The notes under the pieces are model-generated. The model saw only the letters and a list, made by a program, of their open reading frames with translations. It had not been told where the DNA came from and made no database searches. From Veillonella sp. CHU740 (GTDB lineage: Bacteria; Bacillota; Negativicutes; Veillonellales; Veillonellaceae): a DNA stretch of 64,000 nt. This document shows positions 26,307 to 33,508 of the stretch, piece after piece. The position numbers were made by a program, and so were the translations under genes. The stretch's first letter is position 1; each line of letters begins with the position of its first letter. The DNA is taken from contig NZ_RQVD01000004.1 of assembly GCF_003992055.1 (NCBI RefSeq), positions 111,898 through 175,897 on the forward strand, given 5' to 3'.

Positions 26307-27645
26307 ATTGTTTGGGACCGATGGTGTACGCGGATTGGTGAATGAATTCTTAACGCCAGAACTAGCCTATCATTTAGGCCGTGCGGCAGCATCCTATTTT
26401 GGGCAATCCATAGAGCGTCCAGTATTTTTAATTGGACGAGATACACGTATTTCTGGAGGTATGCTTGAAAGTGCATTGGCCTCTGGTATTTGTGCGGTTG
26501 GTGGCGATGTGATTGTTTTAGGAGAAGCTCCGACACCGGCTATTGCCTATTTAGTACGTCAAAAAGAATGTACAGCTGGTGTGGTGATTTCTGCTTCGCA
26601 CAATCCATATCCAGATAATGGCATTAAATTCTTTGATGGAAACGGATTTAAATTGCCAGATGCGGTAGAAGATGAAATCGAAGAATTATGCAAATCCAGT
26701 GCCGATGATTGCTTGCCACGCCCTACAAAAGGAGATATTGGAACTATCCAATATCACCAAGAATGGGTACAAGAATATGTGGATTTTGTGGTATCTACTA
26801 GTGCTTCTCTAGAAGGACTTAAGGTAGTTTATGATGGTGCACATGGAGCAGCTTCTTATGTGGGGCCAACGATCCTTCGTCAATTAGGGGCGGAGGTCAT
26901 TGCCATCAATGTAGAGCCAAATGGAACAAACATTAATGATAATGCTGGGTCCACACACTTAGAAGGGCTACAAGCAGCGGTGCTTCGTGAGGGGGCTCAT
27001 GTTGGTATCGCCAACGATGGCGATGCAGATCGTTGTTTGATGGTTGATGAAAAAGGACAAGTCTTAGATGGAGACCAAATAATGTTGCTCTGTGGCTTGC
27101 ACTTACAAGAGCAAGGCAAATTGAAAGATAACATGATTGTTGGCACAGTGATGAGTAATATTGGCTTTCATAAAGCGGCAGAAGAGCTGGGCATGAAGAC
27201 ATGTTCTACTGCTGTGGGCGATCGCTATGTATTAGAAAAAATGTTAGCAGAAGGCTATTCTATTGGTGGAGAACAATCTGGTCATGTCATTTTCTTGGAC
27301 TATAATAGTACTGGTGACGGGTTATTAACAGCGGTACAAACATTGTCCATTATGAAAGAAAAAGGAAAATCTTTATCTGAATTAGCCGGTTTGATGACGA
27401 AGTATCCTCAATTATTAGTCAATGTACGAGTGTTGACGAAGGCTGGTTGGGAAACGAATACAGCTATTCAAGATGCCATTCGTGAAGCGGAAGAAGAGTT
27501 AGGTAGTAATGGTCGTATTTTAGTGCGTCCATCTGGTACAGAGCCTCTAATCCGCGTCATGGCAGAAGGTCCTGATCAAGAACAATTGGATGAATTATGC
27601 CATCGGATTGGTGATGTAATCCGCATCGAACAAGGAGAAGCATAA
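26299..27645 (+). CDS. glmM: Phosphoglucosamine mutase GlmM
   Basis: 448 residues. The active-site serine is S100 in VVISASHNPYPDNGIKFF, the metal-binding loop is NDGDADR, the sugar-binding GGEQSGHVI motif follows, and the phosphate-binding RPSGTEPLIRVM loop lies near the end. It converts glucosamine-6-phosphate to glucosamine-1-phosphate for UDP-GlcNAc synthesis. In other Firmicutes CdaA and GlmM interact physically, which fits the neighbourhood. Confidence 0.97.
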   Translation: MSRLFGTDGVRGLVNEFLTPELAYHLGRAAASYFGQSIERPVFLIGRDTRISGGMLESALASGICAVGGDVIVLGEAPTPAIAYLVRQKECTAGVVISASHNPYPDNGIKFFDGNGFKLPDAVEDEIEELCKSSADDCLPRPTKGDIGTIQYHQEWVQEYVDFVVSTSASLEGLKVVYDGAHGAASYVGPTILRQLGAEVIAINVEPNGTNINDNAGSTHLEGLQAAVLREGAHVGIANDGDADRCLMVDEKGQVLDGDQIMLLCGLHLQEQGKLKDNMIVGTVMSNIGFHKAAEELGMKTCSTAVGDRYVLEKMLAEGYSIGGEQSGHVIFLDYNSTGDGLLTAVQTLSIMKEKGKSLSELAGLMTKYPQLLVNVRVLTKAGWETNTAIQDAIREAEEELGSNGRILVRPSGTEPLIRVMAEGPDQEQLDELCHRIGDVIRIEQGEA

Positions 27646-27987
27646 ATGTTTCGACTTATTACAGATGAGGAGACCTATGAACAAGGGACTTGGTCAGATG
27701 TAGAAGCTGTACTACATCAAATTGTGGCAGATGAACGTGTATTTTTCAGTTTGTTTTGGGACTCCCCAAAAGAAAACTGCCACTTTGTCCAAGCCATTAT
27801 GGATGAAGACCACCCGGATCAACTGAATCTAGAAATTGCTTTAGATAAAGATGGGTATAACTATATGTATGTGAAAAAGTATGTGACTATACCATGGTGT
27901 ATGGATACATTGCAAAGGATGTATATAGAAAATCACTTACCGGATATGAGCGTTTGGGAGTTTGTGGGAGCCTTTCCACAACAATAG
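27646..27987 (+). CDS. Hypothetical protein, 113 aa
   Basis: Not recognised. It is acidic with many aromatic residues (for example RVFFSLFWDSPKENCHFVQ and YNYMYVKKYVTIPWCMDTLQRMY), has no signal peptide or membrane segment, and probably forms a small soluble α/β fold. It begins directly after the glmM stop (TAAATG) and ends at a strong terminator, so it is the last gene of the cdaA-glmM unit and almost certainly expressed. Confidence 0.7.
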   Translation: MFRLITDEETYEQGTWSDVEAVLHQIVADERVFFSLFWDSPKENCHFVQAIMDEDHPDQLNLEIALDKDGYNYMYVKKYVTIPWCMDTLQRMYIENHLPDMSVWEFVGAFPQQ

Positions 27988-27996
27988 ATATACGAA

Positions 27997-28034
27997 GAGG
28001 ACAGTTGCGAATGTAGCAACTGTCCTCTGTTGTT
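27997..28034 (+). terminator. Intrinsic terminator of the cdaA-glmM operon
   Basis: A perfect 12-bp stem, GAGGACAGTTGC (27997-28008) with GCAACTGTCCTC (28016-28027), is followed by TGTTGTTT. Confidence 0.85.
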
Positions 28035-28068
28035 TAGCTTTGTAACATACGTGGCTAAGAATATGTGA

Positions 28069-29004
28069 TTATTGTGTAATTGGTGTTTGTAATAGTTGAC
28101 TACCACTTTCTAAGCCTACTGGTGTAGGGCTAACTAGGTATAAACAGAGTACAATGAGTACAGTGAGACCAATGATTAACCAAGAAAATTTACCATTTTT
28201 GCTGAATTGATAGGTACCAGATAGACGAACACCAAAAGCACAGCCTACGGCGGCAATGAGAGAGGCTAGAGAGAATTGGTTTTCTACTACGAATAATACC
28301 ATCGTACCGGCAAAGGCACCGATGACAGTAAACATAGGAACCATTCTTTCAAAAGGAGAGGAGAAATTTCGTTTAACTCCATAAATATAGGAAGAAATTT
28401 CTAATCCTAAGGCCCCTAACAATATGGAAAAGGATGGCCAAATAGCAGTCCAAGATTCACGCATAGCAGATCGTTTCTTGCCCGCATAATAGGCGAACCA
28501 TGTAAGACCTAACATAGCGATTCCCACAAATAGGAAAAACCATTGCTCTGGAATATAGCGATAATTTAATACCCCCACAATCGTTCCTAAGATGGAAAGG
28601 GTGGAAGAAATATAAATTTGCTTTAAAGTGGGACGTTCTTCCTTAGGGATACGTTTGTATAGAGCGGCCCCTAACTCCAAGATGAAGAAGAAAATGAATA
28701 GACCAATCGATAGATGTGGAGAGACTAAGCTAAGTCCAAATGGAACTAGTAAAGGAATGATTAATTTCCAACCTGGGAAAAATGTTAAATCCTTAAAATC
28801 TAGTCGTACATCTTGTGTTTCAAGGGTAAATGTATTGTACAATGTGAACGTCAGCATAAACGAGATAACTTCCACAGGGGTAGCACCCCAATATAATAGG
28901 GTTGGCACTACAAGGAATGACATAGCAATCCCTGAGAAGCGAGCAATTAATGCGGATAGAATACCTAATGCAAAGTAAGGTAATAAAGCGATAATATAAT
29001 CCAT
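28069..29004 (-). CDS. TSUP (TauE/SafE) family membrane permease
   Basis: 311 residues with about 8-9 membrane segments. The opening LPYFALGILSALIARFSGIAMSFLVVPTLL matches the first TauE/SafE repeat and LLGALGLEISSYIYGVKRNFSSP the second. The family moves sulfite, sulfoacetate or other organosulfur anions; no sulfur gene is next to it, so the substrate is unknown. It lies 70 nt downstream of the six-HTH gene on the same strand, so the two may be cotranscribed. Confidence 0.8.
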   Translation of the reverse strand: MDYIIALLPYFALGILSALIARFSGIAMSFLVVPTLLYWGATPVEVISFMLTFTLYNTFTLETQDVRLDFKDLTFFPGWKLIIPLLVPFGLSLVSPHLSIGLFIFFFILELGAALYKRIPKEERPTLKQIYISSTLSILGTIVGVLNYRYIPEQWFFLFVGIAMLGLTWFAYYAGKKRSAMRESWTAIWPSFSILLGALGLEISSYIYGVKRNFSSPFERMVPMFTVIGAFAGTMVLFVVENQFSLASLIAAVGCAFGVRLSGTYQFSKNGKFSWLIIGLTVLIVLCLYLVSPTPVGLESGSQLLQTPITQ

Positions 29005-29074
29005 AATAGACTCCTTTTAATGATATATGTCGTTTCTTTTAGTATACGTTACTTTGCTGGTCAGGGCAAGGAGT

Positions 29075-29974
29075 TCAGGGTGTACTTTTCTTTTTCTTGG
29101 TGGCGTCCTTGATAATACGTCTAATGGTTTCGGGATGGCAAGCATAGTGAGAGGCGATTTCTGCAATCGACAATTGTTCATTTCTATGTAAGGTTTGAAT
29201 ATCATAGGCACAGTCACGAATACGACGAGCTTTTTGGTAGACCCCATTTCTGATTAGTATATTGCGAATCGTATGATAATTGGTGCCGTACGTAGTGGCG
29301 ATGACCTGCAATGGTGTGTCATTTTGATAGGCAGATACAATGGATGGAATGGGGAGATCTTCTTTATTGCCTCGTAATGTGATGCCCGCCTCTCGTAATC
29401 GAGATGCGATGGTGGCAGCTTTTACATGATAGAGGTTGGCAATTTGAGTGGTGGATAGTTTATGTGCTGTGTAGAGATTGCATATATCTCTAATCGGTAA
29501 GGAAAGCCGTTTATGGCTGTGACGAAGGGGTATTCTCTTTGATTGTAGCAGATGGATTACAGTAGAAGGCGAGATGCGAAATTCTTTGGCAATGGTATAG
29601 GCACTATTTCCGGACTCATAGGAGCTGATGATAGCTGCAATGGGAAGGTCTTTATCAACTTGTGTTCGAGTAGGCTCTTTGATATGCCAGTCATATAAAC
29701 GATTATAGATGGTTCGCGTAGACACATGGTAGTGCTGAGCTAATTGTTTGACTGAATGCCCTTGTTGATATAACAGCATCAGTTCCTCCTGAGGGATGGC
29801 AACCAACTTTGATTGTATAGGGATTTTGTAGGCGTGCAATCGTTGGCATACAGTACTTTGACTACAGTGTAATAGTTCTGCAATGGCTTTAGTAGATGTA
29901 TGACGAATGACATATAGTTCATAAAGTAATTCATAAGGGATGGGAATGATAAAGCGTTGCTCTTTATACTGCAT
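29075..29974 (-). CDS. Protein made of six tandem helix-turn-helix units
   Basis: 299 residues from ATG 29974, which has AGGAGGT 8 nt upstream. An upstream in-frame start at 30115 lacks a ribosome site. Apart from a short N-terminal stretch the protein consists of six consecutive units of about 45-49 residues, each with a Hin/resolvase-like trihelical pattern: STKAIAELLHCSQSTVCQRL, SVKQLAQHYHVSTRTIYNRL, SAYTIAKEFRISPSTVIHLL, STTQIANLYHVKAATIASRL, PLQVIATTYGTNYHTIRNIL and SIAEIASHYACHPETIRRII. Linkers are basic, often with IP or LP. No catalytic domain is present. It should bind an extended DNA (or RNA) site; its target and role are unknown. Confidence 0.85.
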   Translation of the reverse strand: MQYKEQRFIIPIPYELLYELYVIRHTSTKAIAELLHCSQSTVCQRLHAYKIPIQSKLVAIPQEELMLLYQQGHSVKQLAQHYHVSTRTIYNRLYDWHIKEPTRTQVDKDLPIAAIISSYESGNSAYTIAKEFRISPSTVIHLLQSKRIPLRHSHKRLSLPIRDICNLYTAHKLSTTQIANLYHVKAATIASRLREAGITLRGNKEDLPIPSIVSAYQNDTPLQVIATTYGTNYHTIRNILIRNGVYQKARRIRDCAYDIQTLHRNEQLSIAEIASHYACHPETIRRIIKDATKKKKSTP

Positions 29975-30138
29975 ATAGGGGTACCTCCTAAATATATGTT
30001 GAACGTTAGTCCTTCTAGATACTTTCAGTATGGAGAAGGAGATGCAAAATGTCCACTGACTGTTAAGAGGGTATTGCATTATAAGGAAAGCTTGACTGAC
30101 AATGTATATATTCAATGGTGTTGTGATGGGCGATTATC

Positions 30139-30147
30139 GTGTATAAT
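30139..30147 (+). promoter_or_regulatory. Extended -10 promoter for the site-2-protease-like gene
   Basis: TG-G-TATAAT, with TATAAT at 30142-30147. A weak -35 (TTGTGA, 30121-30126) stands at a short 15-nt spacing, so recognition would rely on the extended -10. Confidence 0.5.
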
Positions 30148-30219
30148 AGAGAAAAAGATACCTATTTAGATACAGAATGAGTGCTGAGTAAAGAAGGTCT
30201 ATTACATAAAGGAGATAGT

Positions 30220-30837
30220 ATGAAAGATTTTGTTCATTATATTGCGATGCTACCGGCTATAGCTATCGCTATATCCATATTTAACTATGCGCAAGCAAAG
30301 ATGGCAATCCGCTTGGGGGATATGACGCCTAAGCAGTGGGGACGAGATACGATTAACCCTTTTGCCCATATTGATTTGTTAGGAATTTTAGTGATGCTCA
30401 TTGCTAGCGTAGGGTGGAGTAAGCCAATTCCCTTTTCGCCGTACAATTTTAAAAAACCACGCAATGCGATGATACAAATTGCCTTAGCTGGATTAGGTGC
30501 TAATATCTTAGTGGCATTTCTAGCTTATGTAGGCATGTCCATTGCTGTGCAAGTCAGTACAGTAAGTACTGGTTTACAAATGGTCATGTCCTATATCGTG
30601 ACCTTGTGCATAGGCTTTGGGGTCTTTAACATGTTGCCAGTGCCAGGCTTTATTGGATTTTATGTGTTACTGCAATATTTGCCTTATGAGTGGCAAGAAA
30701 AACTATTAGGAGCTCAGTTGTGGTTCTTTATTGGTATTTTGGTATTGGGGCAATTTGGATTCTTAGGTGCTGTAATACGTCCAGTATTTGCAGTGATTTT
30801 AGGTATTTTTGAAACTATTGTTCAGTTGATTTTATAA
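30220..30837 (+). CDS. Site-2-protease homologue lacking catalytic residues
   Basis: 205 residues from ATG 30220, preceded by AGGAGATAGT. It has 5-6 membrane segments and the S2P/M50 framework: RLGDMTPKQWGRDTINPFAHIDLLG, GWSKPIPFSPYNFKKPRNAM and IALAGLGANI. Aligned on the conserved RLGD, the zinc motif HExxH is replaced by FNYAQ (residues 21-25), and the second motif NxxPxPxLDG reads NMLPVPGFIG with Ile145 in place of the aspartate ligand. All metal ligands are therefore missing and it cannot be a protease. It may be a membrane scaffold or substrate-binding pseudoenzyme. Confidence 0.8.
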   Translation: MKDFVHYIAMLPAIAIAISIFNYAQAKMAIRLGDMTPKQWGRDTINPFAHIDLLGILVMLIASVGWSKPIPFSPYNFKKPRNAMIQIALAGLGANILVAFLAYVGMSIAVQVSTVSTGLQMVMSYIVTLCIGFGVFNMLPVPGFIGFYVLLQYLPYEWQEKLLGAQLWFFIGILVLGQFGFLGAVIRPVFAVILGIFETIVQLIL

Positions 30838-30916
30838 TATGTCCATATGCGTTTTGTGTATGTATAGATAGTTATTGCGATTAATTATAGAAAAAATTCA
30901 TAATTAAAAATAAATA

Positions 30917-30945
30917 TTGCTAGTGATTCTCACAAGGTGTAGAAT
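30917..30945 (+). promoter_or_regulatory. Promoter and operator-like palindrome of the DUF4198 gene
   Basis: TTGCTA (30917-30922), a 17-nt spacer, and TAGAAT (30940-30945). The perfect palindrome GTGA-TTC-TCAC (30924-30934) occupies the spacer, a position suited to a repressor such as a metal regulator. Which regulator is unknown. Confidence 0.6.
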
Positions 30946-30987
30946 GAAAGTATTATAAATTATATATTTCATAGGAGGGAATCCATC

Positions 30988-31704
30988 ATGAAAAAAAGTA
31001 AGTTAGCAATTCTTGCATTAGCTTTAGTAGGTGCAGTTTCTGTAGGTACAAATGCGTCTGCCCATGGCGTGTGGTTTGCAGAACGTATTGATCAACCAAC
31101 ATTGGTATTAGGAGAAGGCCCTGTAGATAACGCATACGAACCATCCATGGTAAAAAGCTTTGAAGCGTATGATGTGGCGTATAATCCATTGGACATGAAG
31201 GTAATGCCTCATGAACACAATGTAACTATTGAGAAAAATGAAATGTTAGGTACTACAGCAACTACATTTGACTATGGCTATTTTACAAAAGATAAAGATG
31301 GCAAAATGCATAAAGCCATGATGAAAGATGTGCCAAATGCGGTGAAATCTACGCATGCTGTGAAATATAATGTAAACTATTGGAATGCGGCAGTAAAACC
31401 TGAACGTTTGAACATGCCGATCGAAATCGTTCCAAGCGTTAACCCATTAACATTGCGCAAAGGCGATACTTACGAAATTCAAGTATTCAAAGATGGCATG
31501 CCTTATGCTAACGCTCCATTAATCAAAGACGTTATCAATGATTTGACTAATGAAAGCCAAGCTGATGCACAAGGTAAAGCAATGGTAACAGTAGCTGCTA
31601 ATGGCGTGAACGTAGTAGGCGTAGAAGTAGCATTCCCAACAGAAACAAAAGGTGAACAAACTAAATACTTCTCTAGCTTGTCCTTTACAATTCAACCAGA
31701 ATAA
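30988..31704 (+). CDS. Periplasmic DUF4198-type protein, probable metal uptake accessory
   Basis: 238 residues. A signal peptide (about residues 1-25, ending ASA) is followed at once by the mature N-terminus HGVWFAERIDQPTLVLGEG, the usual DUF4198 opening with a histidine that would be exposed after cleavage. The C-terminal half is β-rich and resembles an immunoglobulin-like fold (LRKGDTYEIQVFKDGMPYANAPL). Family members are often linked to nickel or cobalt transport. The promoter carries a palindrome, which fits metal-dependent control. No transporter gene is adjacent. Confidence 0.72.
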   Translation: MKKSKLAILALALVGAVSVGTNASAHGVWFAERIDQPTLVLGEGPVDNAYEPSMVKSFEAYDVAYNPLDMKVMPHEHNVTIEKNEMLGTTATTFDYGYFTKDKDGKMHKAMMKDVPNAVKSTHAVKYNVNYWNAAVKPERLNMPIEIVPSVNPLTLRKGDTYEIQVFKDGMPYANAPLIKDVINDLTNESQADAQGKAMVTVAANGVNVVGVEVAFPTETKGEQTKYFSSLSFTIQPE

Positions 31705-31715
31705 GTCGCCTCTGG

Positions 31716-31895
31716 TATCGCTATGACATATCGTAGAATTCTAGTGGACTGATATAGCGAAAGAAAACGAGCAACATATTCCTTCTCAAACTGATCCTTT
31801 CGGTAGGTTTGTTCAGGAACATGTTGCTCGTTTTTGCATTTGCGAGATTGTAGAAAAAAGAACGCTACGAAGTGTCTACTCAATACGGCGTTCCT
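31716..31895 (+). repeat. Composite palindromic repeat, copy D
   Basis: Inner hairpin at 31767-31836 (ACGAGCAACATATTCC... with ...GAACATGTTGCTCGT and a T run) around the same core at 31787-31811. The left module TATCGTAGAATTCT is complementary, with few mismatches, to AGAACGCTACGA in the right module. It directly follows the DUF4198 gene and may terminate it. Confidence 0.75.
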
Positions 31896-32032
31896 TAGGA
31901 AAAGTGCAAAATATTCCTCCGCAAACTGATCCTACGGTAGGTTTGTTCAGGAGCATGTTGCGGTCTTTTAGATTTGTGTATTTTGGTTAGAAAGGAACGC
32001 CACAAAGGCTGCTACTTGTAACTGCGCTCCTC
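31880..32032 (+). repeat. Composite palindromic repeat, copy E
   Basis: Inner hairpin at 31902-31972, with the core at 31922-31945 (loop variant CCTACGG). Here the left arm is degraded (GTGCAAAATATTCC against GGAGCATGTTGCGGTCTTTT). The outer arms GGCGTTCCTT (31887-31896) and AAGGAACGCC (31992-32001) are perfectly complementary over 10 nt. Confidence 0.75.
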
Positions 32033-32078
32033 GATAGGGGATGATGCTACAAAAATATAAACGATATGCAGAAAAATA

Positions 32079-32087
32079 TGATATAAT
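32079..32087 (+). promoter_or_regulatory. Extended -10 promoter of the small toxin-like gene
   Basis: TG-A-TATAAT with TATAAT at 32082-32087, and no clear -35. Transcription would start near 32094, giving a leader of about 60 nt. Confidence 0.65.
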
Positions 32088-32125
32088 ATGTGTATAGAAG
32101 AGTCATTGATGTGAGTTGGGCTTAT

Positions 32126-32150
32126 CTCTTCCCAGTATGGGAGGAGGTGA
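32126..32150 (+). promoter_or_regulatory. Shine-Dalgarno-sequestering hairpin in the toxin-like mRNA leader
   Basis: CTCTTCCCA (32126-32134) pairs with TGGGAGGAG (32138-32146, one G-U pair) around a 3-nt loop. The 3' arm contains the start of the ribosome-binding site AGGAGGTGA (32142-32150), so translation would be blocked while the hairpin is closed. This is the layout of fst/par-type toxin mRNAs. Confidence 0.7.
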
Positions 32151-32155
32151 TTTCT

Positions 32156-32233
32156 ATGAAATTTTGGAAAAAGTTGCTATTATTAGTAAAATTTTTAAAA
32201 TTAATTATAGATATTTATCGTTTCTTTAACTAG
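32156..32233 (+). CDS. Candidate type I toxin, 25-aa hydrophobic cationic peptide
   Basis: ATG 32156 follows a perfect AGGAGGTGA by 5 nt and the ORF ends at TAG 32231-32233. The peptide begins MKFWKKLLLL and continues VKFLKLIIDIYRFFN. It is one amphipathic or membrane-spanning helix with five lysines and one arginine. It has its own promoter, a leader hairpin hiding its ribosome site, and a 3' terminator that overlaps a convergent transcript. This combination is typical of type I toxin-antitoxin loci. I see no sequence match to a named toxin family. Toxicity is inferred, not shown. Confidence 0.7.
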   Translation: MKFWKKLLLLVKFLKLIIDIYRFFN

Positions 32234-32239
32234 AAATGA

Positions 32240-32356
32240 CAAAGCCTAACGTAAAAGATAAGTGTTGGTAGCACTTATACACGTTAGGCCTTTCATCTTT
32301 TGTAGTATTGAGATGAGCCTAACGCCGTTCACACGTTACTGGCTCTTCTTGTTTAT
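32240..32356 (-). ncRNA. Candidate antisense antitoxin RNA
   Basis: The minus-strand extended -10 TG-C-TACAAT (32363-32371) would start an RNA near 32356. It first forms the hairpin GAGCC..TAACG/CGTTA..GGCTC (32315-32345), then runs leftwards through the shared terminator, complementary to the 3' end of the toxin mRNA. CCTAACG is repeated in both hairpins, like the direct repeats of par loci. Ends are estimated from motifs only. Confidence 0.6.
32244..32298. terminator. Bidirectional terminator shared by toxin mRNA and antisense RNA
   Basis: The outer stem GCCTAACGT (32244-32252) pairs with ACGTTAGGC (32281-32289) and the inner stem ATAAGTG (32258-32264) pairs with CACTTAT (32272-32278). The loop TTGGTAG contains a YUNR U-turn sequence (UUGG), as seen at kissing sites of antisense RNAs. 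T-rich tracts flank it in both orientations. Confidence 0.75.
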
Positions 32357-32362
32357 GTATAT

Positions 32363-32371
32363 ATTGTAGCA
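32363..32371 (-). promoter_or_regulatory. Extended -10 promoter of the antisense RNA
   Basis: On the minus strand TGC precedes TACAAT (complement of ATTGTA at 32363-32368). No good -35 is visible. Confidence 0.55.
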
Positions 32372-32407
32372 TATGTTAAGAAAAAATACTACTTGTATCG
32401 TCATTTG

Positions 32408-32590
32408 TGATGCTATGCAGGCTGTGGCGTTTGTAACTGAATAGGGTAAAGGAAGACCGCAACATACTCCTTCTCAAACTGATCCTACGGTAGGTTTGTT
32501 CAGGAGCATGTTGCGGTCTTTTAGATTTGTGTATTTTGGTTAGAAAGGAACGCCACAAAGGCTGCTACGCCTAACTGCGTTTCTTGTGTG
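32408..32590 (+). repeat. Composite palindromic repeat, copy F
   Basis: Inner hairpin 32453-32524 (AGACCGCAACATACTCC... with GGAGCATGTTGCGGTCT and a T run) with the core at 32476-32499. The left module GTGGCGTT is complementary to AACGCCAC of the right module. The right module overlaps the 3' end of fic, supplying its last codons and stop. Confidence 0.75.
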
Positions 32591-33494
32591 GAATCTCAAG
32601 GTATTCTAGTAAGCGTTTGATCGTGTCTTGTCCATCGTAACAGGTGTCGATGAGGTAGCCTGGTTCACGTAAAAACTCTGTTAAGCCTCGATAATAAAAA
32701 TATTTTTTTCTATCTTCGATGATAAATGGGATTAGATTATGTTTGAGGCATTCTTTAAAGGCGATGAGTCTGCCTACTCGACCGTTTCCATCTTGAAAAG
32801 GGTGGATACGTTCAAAATGGAAATGAAATTCCACAATATCTTCAAATGAAATGTGTTCTTTGTTTGTATACCATGCTAATAAATTTTGTATATCGCCTGC
32901 TACTTGCTCAGGTTTTGAGGTTTCCCTACCACCGACTACATTCGGTCGTTTTTTGTAGTCTCCTACCTTGAACCAAGGAAGCGTTTCGTCTTTGGTGTTA
33001 CTTTTTAATAGATAATGAAGATGTTTAATGATCTCTTCTGTTAATGGATCTTCCGCAATATCAATACAGTAATCGATGGCTCGGAAGTGGTTGATAGTTT
33101 CAATGATATCATCAACGGACAGACTCTCTTCCCCGTGAACAGTATTCGTTTCAAAGATATGTCTAGTTTGCTCTTCGTTCAACTTACTACCTTCTATATG
33201 GTTGGAGTTATAAGTCATGCGTACTTGGAGTTCGTGGTAGAGTCCACCAGAGATTTTATGGTCTTTTTCTTCTCGTAATTGTTTAAGGATGGGATTGTCA
33301 GACTCTAGTGTGTAGAGATCTGTTGGAGAGCAAGAAAAGTACTCACATAATTTGCGGATCACTGATGGTGAAAGCTTTTCTCCTCTTCCGATTTTCGCAA
33401 TGGTTCTTGACGATATGTGAAGTAAATGTGTTAAGCTTGACTTACGTATATCATTCTCTTCTAATATTGTTATTAGTCCTTGGTAATTATACAT
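32571..33494 (-). CDS. Fic family AMPylase-like protein with N-terminal HTH (class II)
   Basis: 307 residues. An N-terminal Xre/Cro-type HTH (about residues 5-60, KSSLTHLLHISSRTIAKIGRG) is followed by the Fic domain with the complete motif HPFQDGNGRVGR (H231 to R242). The inhibitory motif S97-N-H-I-E101-G lies in front of the Fic core, making this a class II, self-inhibited Fic protein. Such proteins transfer AMP or another nucleotide moiety to target hydroxyls. GGAGGT is 5 nt before the ATG, and repeats resembling operators lie just upstream, so autoregulation through the HTH is likely. The C-terminal codons and stop fall within repeat copy F. Confidence 0.88.
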   Translation of the reverse strand: MYNYQGLITILEENDIRKSSLTHLLHISSRTIAKIGRGEKLSPSVIRKLCEYFSCSPTDLYTLESDNPILKQLREEKDHKISGGLYHELQVRMTYNSNHIEGSKLNEEQTRHIFETNTVHGEESLSVDDIIETINHFRAIDYCIDIAEDPLTEEIIKHLHYLLKSNTKDETLPWFKVGDYKKRPNVVGGRETSKPEQVAGDIQNLLAWYTNKEHISFEDIVEFHFHFERIHPFQDGNGRVGRLIAFKECLKHNLIPFIIEDRKKYFYYRGLTEFLREPGYLIDTCYDGQDTIKRLLEYLEIPHKKRS

Positions 33495-33508
33495 ATGCTA
33501 CCTCCATA

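Noticed and set aside
30033..30115. Longer start of the six-HTH protein at 30115
   Set aside because: No ribosome site there, and the added residues show no HTH pattern; ATG 29974 has AGGAGGT.
31692..31883. 63-codon ORF on - through repeat copy D, and a similar one at 32376-32558 through copy F
   Set aside because: The two look alike only because both translate the same repeat; no start signals, stops set by repeat arms.
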